Positions 7,341 to 9,340 of a DNA stretch of 9,340 bases are shown here, piece after piece. The notes beneath the pieces are model-generated. The model was not told the origin of the DNA and ran no database searches. It saw only the letters and a program-made list of their open reading frames with translations. The stretch is from Oceanospirillales bacterium (lineage in GTDB: Bacteria > Pseudomonadota > Gammaproteobacteria > Xanthomonadales > SZUA-36): the NCBI GenBank assembly GCA_003232965.1, contig QIKG01000270.1:1-9340 (forward strand). Direction: 5' to 3'. Both the position numbers and the translations under genes were made by a program. Every line of letters starts with the position of its first letter. Position 1 is the stretch's first letter.

Positions 7341-8021
7341 TTACCAATGCTCAGGCTTTATAATTGGCTTTTTATTTGTGGCTATCTTGTCGTTTAATTG
7401 AGAATCTTGACACTCTTGATCAAGAATATAACTCCGTGTCCAATCAGCATACTGGCTTAACCTTTTATTCGGGGATCTAGATTTTCCTGTAGTAGATGGT
7501 TTTTCCCTCGGGATGATCAAACCTAAATCTATTTCGGGTTTGTCTTCACTAACGAACTTTAAAGGAAGCTCTAGGTCAGAATCGTTAGATACTAAAATTT
7601 GTTGTGCACATATTTCACATATTGCATCGCGATACATATGTAAGGCAATGTTAACATCTGTTTGCTTTTCTTCAAATTTCCAGACCTCTACTCGGTCATT
7701 TTTATCAATGGGTTTTTTATATAGCGGTGGGAACCCCATTTCAACCGTATGATAGCCATAAATAATATCTATTCCATCACCGTAAACTTGTTTAAGCGCT
7801 CTATGGTAGTCATTTTGTGCTTTTGCCGATTTTCGACCATGGGAGGCAAAATTAGATTTTACTGGAGAAGTGAAAAATTTAACTTTAACAATGTTTGATG
7901 AGGGGTTTTGTATTTTAGAAATAGATTGAAATAACTTAACTGGATCTAACCATTTAAATGGAGTATTTTTTAGTCGACCATAAAATAAGTTATAACCATC
8001 TATGTAAACTATTGTATCCAT
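7341..8021 (-). CDS. NYN-domain protein (putative RNase, LabA/PIN-like fold)
   Basis: A 226-residue protein of the NYN family, a PIN/FLAP-nuclease-like fold. The acidic metal-site pattern is complete: IDGYNLFYG at the N-terminus (D8, N11), KQTDVNIAL (D122, N124) and SNDSDLELP (D147, S148, D149). An RNase activity is therefore plausible, but the RNA target is unknown. The C-terminal part (about 170-226) is basic and serine-rich (STTGKSRSPNKRLS) and ends in KPEHW; its role is unclear. Base composition is unlike the core genes: 60-base samples starting at 7441, 7561 and 7861 are 40, 33 and 28% G+C. It lies between two direct repeats, which suggests acquisition from elsewhere. ATG 8021 has no strong ribosome site, and a terminator sits about 25 bases upstream. 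Toxin, defence nuclease or RNA-maturation roles are all open. Confidence 0.85.
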   Translation of the reverse strand: MDTIVYIDGYNLFYGRLKNTPFKWLDPVKLFQSISKIQNPSSNIVKVKFFTSPVKSNFASHGRKSAKAQNDYHRALKQVYGDGIDIIYGYHTVEMGFPPLYKKPIDKNDRVEVWKFEEKQTDVNIALHMYRDAICEICAQQILVSNDSDLELPLKFVSEDKPEIDLGLIIPREKPSTTGKSRSPNKRLSQYADWTRSYILDQECQDSQLNDKIATNKKPIIKPEHW

Positions 8022-8046
8022 AAGCTATTCTATATCCATAGAAATG

Positions 8047-8067
8047 AAAAAACCGCCAGAAGGCGGT
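8047..8067 (-). terminator. intrinsic terminator just upstream of the NYN gene
   Basis: The stem ACCGCC (8052-8057) pairs with GGCGGT (8062-8067) around a four-base loop. On the minus strand it is followed by five to six U residues, a strong Rho-independent terminator for leftward transcription. On the plus strand a CTTTTC follows, so some activity in both directions is possible. It ends only about 25 bases before the NYN start codon. A competing hairpin is possible: on the minus strand AGGCG (8073-8077) pairs with CGCCT (8061-8065), which overlaps the first arm of the terminator. Confidence 0.75.
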
Positions 8068-8184
8068 CTTTTCGCCTCAAATAAATACTAACTAAATAAT
8101 ACTCAGAAGAGGTGAGTTGTACACATATTGTAGGCATTTTAAGTATGCAAATCAAGGACAAGACACCCTTTCCTATATTTGCTA

Positions 8185-8214
8185 TTAATATCAGCAGGTT
8201 ACTCATCCAGTCAA
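8185..8214 (-). promoter_or_regulatory. candidate leftward promoter upstream of the terminator and NYN gene
   Basis: The minus strand reads TTGACT (8209-8214, five of six), 18 bases, then TATTAA (8185-8190, four of six). Transcription from about 8178 would run into the terminator at 8047-8067 after roughly 130 bases and, if it read through, into the NYN gene. Confidence 0.35.
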
Positions 8215-8280
8215 TTAACAAAACAGTGGATATAGTATTTTCCAATTAACAAACGAATCTGAAATTGTTCAACCGGTTTT

Positions 8281-8304
8281 ATTTTGTTTGAAATCAAGCA
8301 AAAT
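8281..8304. repeat. AT-rich inverted repeat (hairpin)
   Basis: ATTTTGTTTGA (8281-8291) and TCAAGCAAAAT (8294-8304) are complementary at 10 of 11 positions, the exception being a T-G pair. They are separated by two bases. An AGTTTTTG tract follows on the plus strand, so it could act as a weak rightward terminator, or it may simply be a cruciform-type element. Confidence 0.5.
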
Positions 8305-8379
8305 AGTTTTTGTCTGGCTCACTGCAGACGATCAGCAACTTTATTATCGACACCCTAGCAAGCCCCCTGCTTTATAGGA

Positions 8380-8522
8380 CGCCTGAATATTCATAGATTA
8401 CCGAATTATTAAGCGCTTCTTGTACCACGACATGCGGGAAACCTTGAGCAGCCCCAAAACTGGGACCCGGAATTTGGGCCTTTTTTAGCGGTACGCAAAA
8501 TCATCGCCGATTGGCACACTGG
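8380..8522. repeat. direct repeat, right copy (143 bp)
   Basis: Partner of 7085-7227, ungapped, 120 of 143 identical by hand count. This copy forms the intact 3' end of the Mrr-like gene (zinc finger, two tandem TAA stops at 8409-8411 and 8406-8408) plus its downstream flank. Confidence 0.85.
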
Positions 8523-9092
8523 ACACAGCTCCGAACTTTCCCGAGTGACGGGAGACTCGATTCCAACAGCAATATCATCTCGCAGTAAGGATTCCAGCTC
8601 AGCACCCGCAATCAACCTGATAGCATGCTTGGAGCCGAACTGTAGGGCAGCGGCAGTAAACTCTCCGGTTGTGACTAATACACCATAATCGGCAGTACCA
8701 GCGGTCATCGCACCTAAGAGCTCACGGACCTTATCAACATCTACTTTATAGGTCTTCCAGTGCTTACACTGTACATAAGTTTTTTTGCCATCTTTTCTTA
8801 AAACAAGATCAATCCCGCCATCAGGCCCCGCTGGTGTTTCTATTACCATGTAGCCCTGACCTTTGAAGTAACTGCCGACAAACTGTTCAAATTGTAGCCA
8901 GCTCAGGCTTCGAATTTTTTCTATGGAGCGATGGGATTTAAATATTGCAGACTTATTACGACCATGCATAAACGAAACAAACGCCGCAATAAGGACGACC
9001 CTCTGAGGACAGGCAGCTTTAGACCGATTCCAGATTTTCCCACGAGGGGTAATCAACCGGAGACAGGCACATCGAAAATATCTGATCAACAT
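8409..9092 (-). CDS. Mrr-like restriction endonuclease fold protein with C-terminal C4 zinc finger
   Basis: A 227-residue protein with a PD-(D/E)XK nuclease domain of the Mrr_cat type at about 63-170. E69 is in SWLQFEQFVG, D95 in GPDGGIDLV, and Q108-C-K110 in YVQCKHW; the active-site set D95-Q108-K110 is intact. A topoisomerase-type C4 zinc finger ends the protein (C190, C193, C215, C221). Relatives I recall carry two membrane helices before the nuclease. Here only a short hydrophobic piece (VVLIAAFVSFM, 32-42) followed by a basic segment remains, and residues 1-31 look unlike a membrane helix, so the 5' end may be truncated or shifted. ATG 9092 has no clear ribosome site; ATG 8969 is an alternative. 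Such proteins are predicted to cut DNA, possibly modified or foreign DNA, but activity is not established. It is divergent from the HTH gene at 9193. Confidence 0.8.
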   Translation of the reverse strand: MLIRYFRCACLRLITPRGKIWNRSKAACPQRVVLIAAFVSFMHGRNKSAIFKSHRSIEKIRSLSWLQFEQFVGSYFKGQGYMVIETPAGPDGGIDLVLRKDGKKTYVQCKHWKTYKVDVDKVRELLGAMTAGTADYGVLVTTGEFTAAALQFGSKHAIRLIAGAELESLLRDDIAVGIESPVTRESSELCPVCQSAMILRTAKKGPNSGSQFWGCSRFPACRGTRSA

Positions 9093-9133
9093 TAATATAT
9101 GGTGGGCTATTTAAGCACTCTGGTTCAAGATGT

Positions 9134-9162
9134 TTGATAATTCATCTGTTATGAACTATAGT
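9134..9162 (+). promoter_or_regulatory. sigma70 promoter of the HTH regulator gene
   Basis: TTGATA (9134-9139) and TATAGT (9157-9162) are spaced by exactly 17 bases; matches to consensus are five of six in each hexamer. Transcription would start near 9169, giving a leader of about 24 bases before the ATG at 9193. Confidence 0.65.
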
Positions 9163-9166
9163 TCAT
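9151..9166. promoter_or_regulatory. perfect 16-bp palindromic operator over the -10 box
   Basis: ATGAACTATAGTTCAT is identical to its own reverse complement over all 16 bases. Its centre contains the -10 hexamer TATAGT. A dimeric winged-helix protein bound here would block RNA polymerase, so autorepression by the gene starting at 9193 is the natural reading. The site also lies in the only intergenic space upstream of the Mrr-like gene and could influence it. Confidence 0.65.
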
Positions 9167-9192
9167 TTATTATGTATTATCGAGATGAATAA

Positions 9193-9340
9193 ATGAGTCA
9201 ATTGGCTGATGCACTATTTACCACCACGCAGAAGAAAGTGCTGGGGCTGTTCTATGTTCAACCTGAAAAAAGTTTTTATATCAATGAAATACTGCGTCTG
9301 ACTGGAATGGGCGTTCACACCATTAAGCGTGAACTAGACC
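9193..9340 (+). CDS. winged-helix (ArsR-like) regulator, N-terminal part, cut by window end
   Basis: The first 49 codons of a gene that runs off the window. An in-frame TAA directly precedes ATG 9193, and a weak CGAG ribosome site is eight bases upstream. The sequence MSQLADALFTTTQKKVLGLF, then SFYINEILRLTGMGVHTIKRELD, matches the N-terminal winged helix of a family that usually continues into a nucleotidyltransferase (MNT-like) domain, in which case the full protein would be about 200 residues. That second domain lies outside the window and is expected from the family, not seen. Members often sit in accessory islands. The palindrome over its promoter suggests that it represses itself. Confidence 0.8.
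   Translation, partial: MSQLADALFTTTQKKVLGLFYVQPEKSFYINEILRLTGMGVHTIKRELD

Larger units (their letters stand above)
8068..8379. other. gene-free AT-rich stretch
   Basis: I see no convincing gene in these 312 bases. It holds a candidate leftward promoter (8185-8214), an 11-mer CAATTAACAAA repeated at 8212-8222 and 8243-8253, an AT-rich inverted repeat (8281-8304), and a small stem GTCTG/CAGAG-type pairing (8312-8316 with 8325-8329, CAGAC). A 34-codon plus-strand frame (8145-8249) and a 71-codon minus-strand frame (8030-8245, TTG start, running through the terminator) are present. Both lack ribosome sites and recognisable features. Confidence 0.55.

Noticed and set aside
8030..8245. 71-codon hydrophobic minus-strand reading frame
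   Set aside because: It begins at a TTG without a ribosome site and runs straight through a strong intrinsic terminator; no recognisable motif. An internal ATG could at most encode a leader peptide.
8145..8249. 34-codon plus-strand reading frame (45 codons if begun at GTG 8112)
   Set aside because: No ribosome site at a useful distance from the ATG, no recognisable sequence character, and it lies antisense to the proposed leader.
7034..8387. 10-mer GGACGCCTGA present at 7034-7043 and 8378-8387
   Set aside because: The left occurrence lies outside the aligned repeat block (which starts at 7085 with CGCCTGA). A single 10-mer is too little to claim another repeat unit.
1..9340. CRISPR array, tRNA, rRNA, transposase or integrase
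   Set aside because: No regularly spaced short repeats, no tRNA cloverleaf or rRNA sequence, and no recombinase motifs were seen on either strand.

Overview
The window looks like a piece of a gammaproteobacterial chromosome. The evidence is the TyrZ-type tyrosyl-tRNA synthetase divergent from a LysM/M23 endopeptidase and anmK (an order I recall from Pseudomonas-type genomes), AmpG, and the EF-P paralogue EfpL/YeiP. Core genes are moderately GC (the 60 bases from 4201 are 57% G+C). Genus cannot be fixed from sequence alone; a marine or Cellvibrionales-like bacterium is a guess.

Layout. 41-340 (-) encodes a three-helix small membrane protein of unknown function, with its own promoter and a strong ribosome site. 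434-2185 (-) is a two-gene unit, tyrS followed by an MTH1-like Nudix hydrolase, read from a good sigma70 promoter at 2221-2249. 2428-4963 (+) is a cell-wall operon: a membrane-anchored LysM/M23 endopeptidase overlapping anmK. 4984-6246 (-) is ampG, converging on anmK with only 20 bases between. 6463-7029 (+) is efpL, divergent from ampG across a two-promoter intergenic region.

From about 7030 rightward the character changes. A 143-bp sequence occurs twice in direct orientation (7085-7227 and 8380-8522, 120/143 identical by hand count, no gaps). The right copy is the 3' end of an Mrr-like nuclease gene with a C4 zinc finger (8409-9092, -). The left copy is a decayed remnant of the same 3' end. 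Between them sits an AT-rich NYN-domain RNase-like gene (7341-8021, -), preceded by an intrinsic terminator with a competing hairpin, and about 300 bp with no convincing gene. At the right edge the first 49 codons of a winged-helix regulator start (9193, +). A perfect 16-bp palindrome covers its -10 box, so it is probably autorepressed.

Functional links. AmpG imports anhydro-muropeptides. AnmK phosphorylates the anhydroMurNAc released from them. The M23 enzyme opens peptide cross-links in the wall. Together they form a local set for cell-wall turnover and recycling. The right third looks like an accessory islet next to efpL, with nuclease genes (NYN, Mrr-like), a gene scar and a self-regulated HTH protein. 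It could belong to a defence or toxin-antitoxin locus that continues past the window, but this is inference. No rRNA, tRNA, CRISPR array, transposase or integrase was seen.
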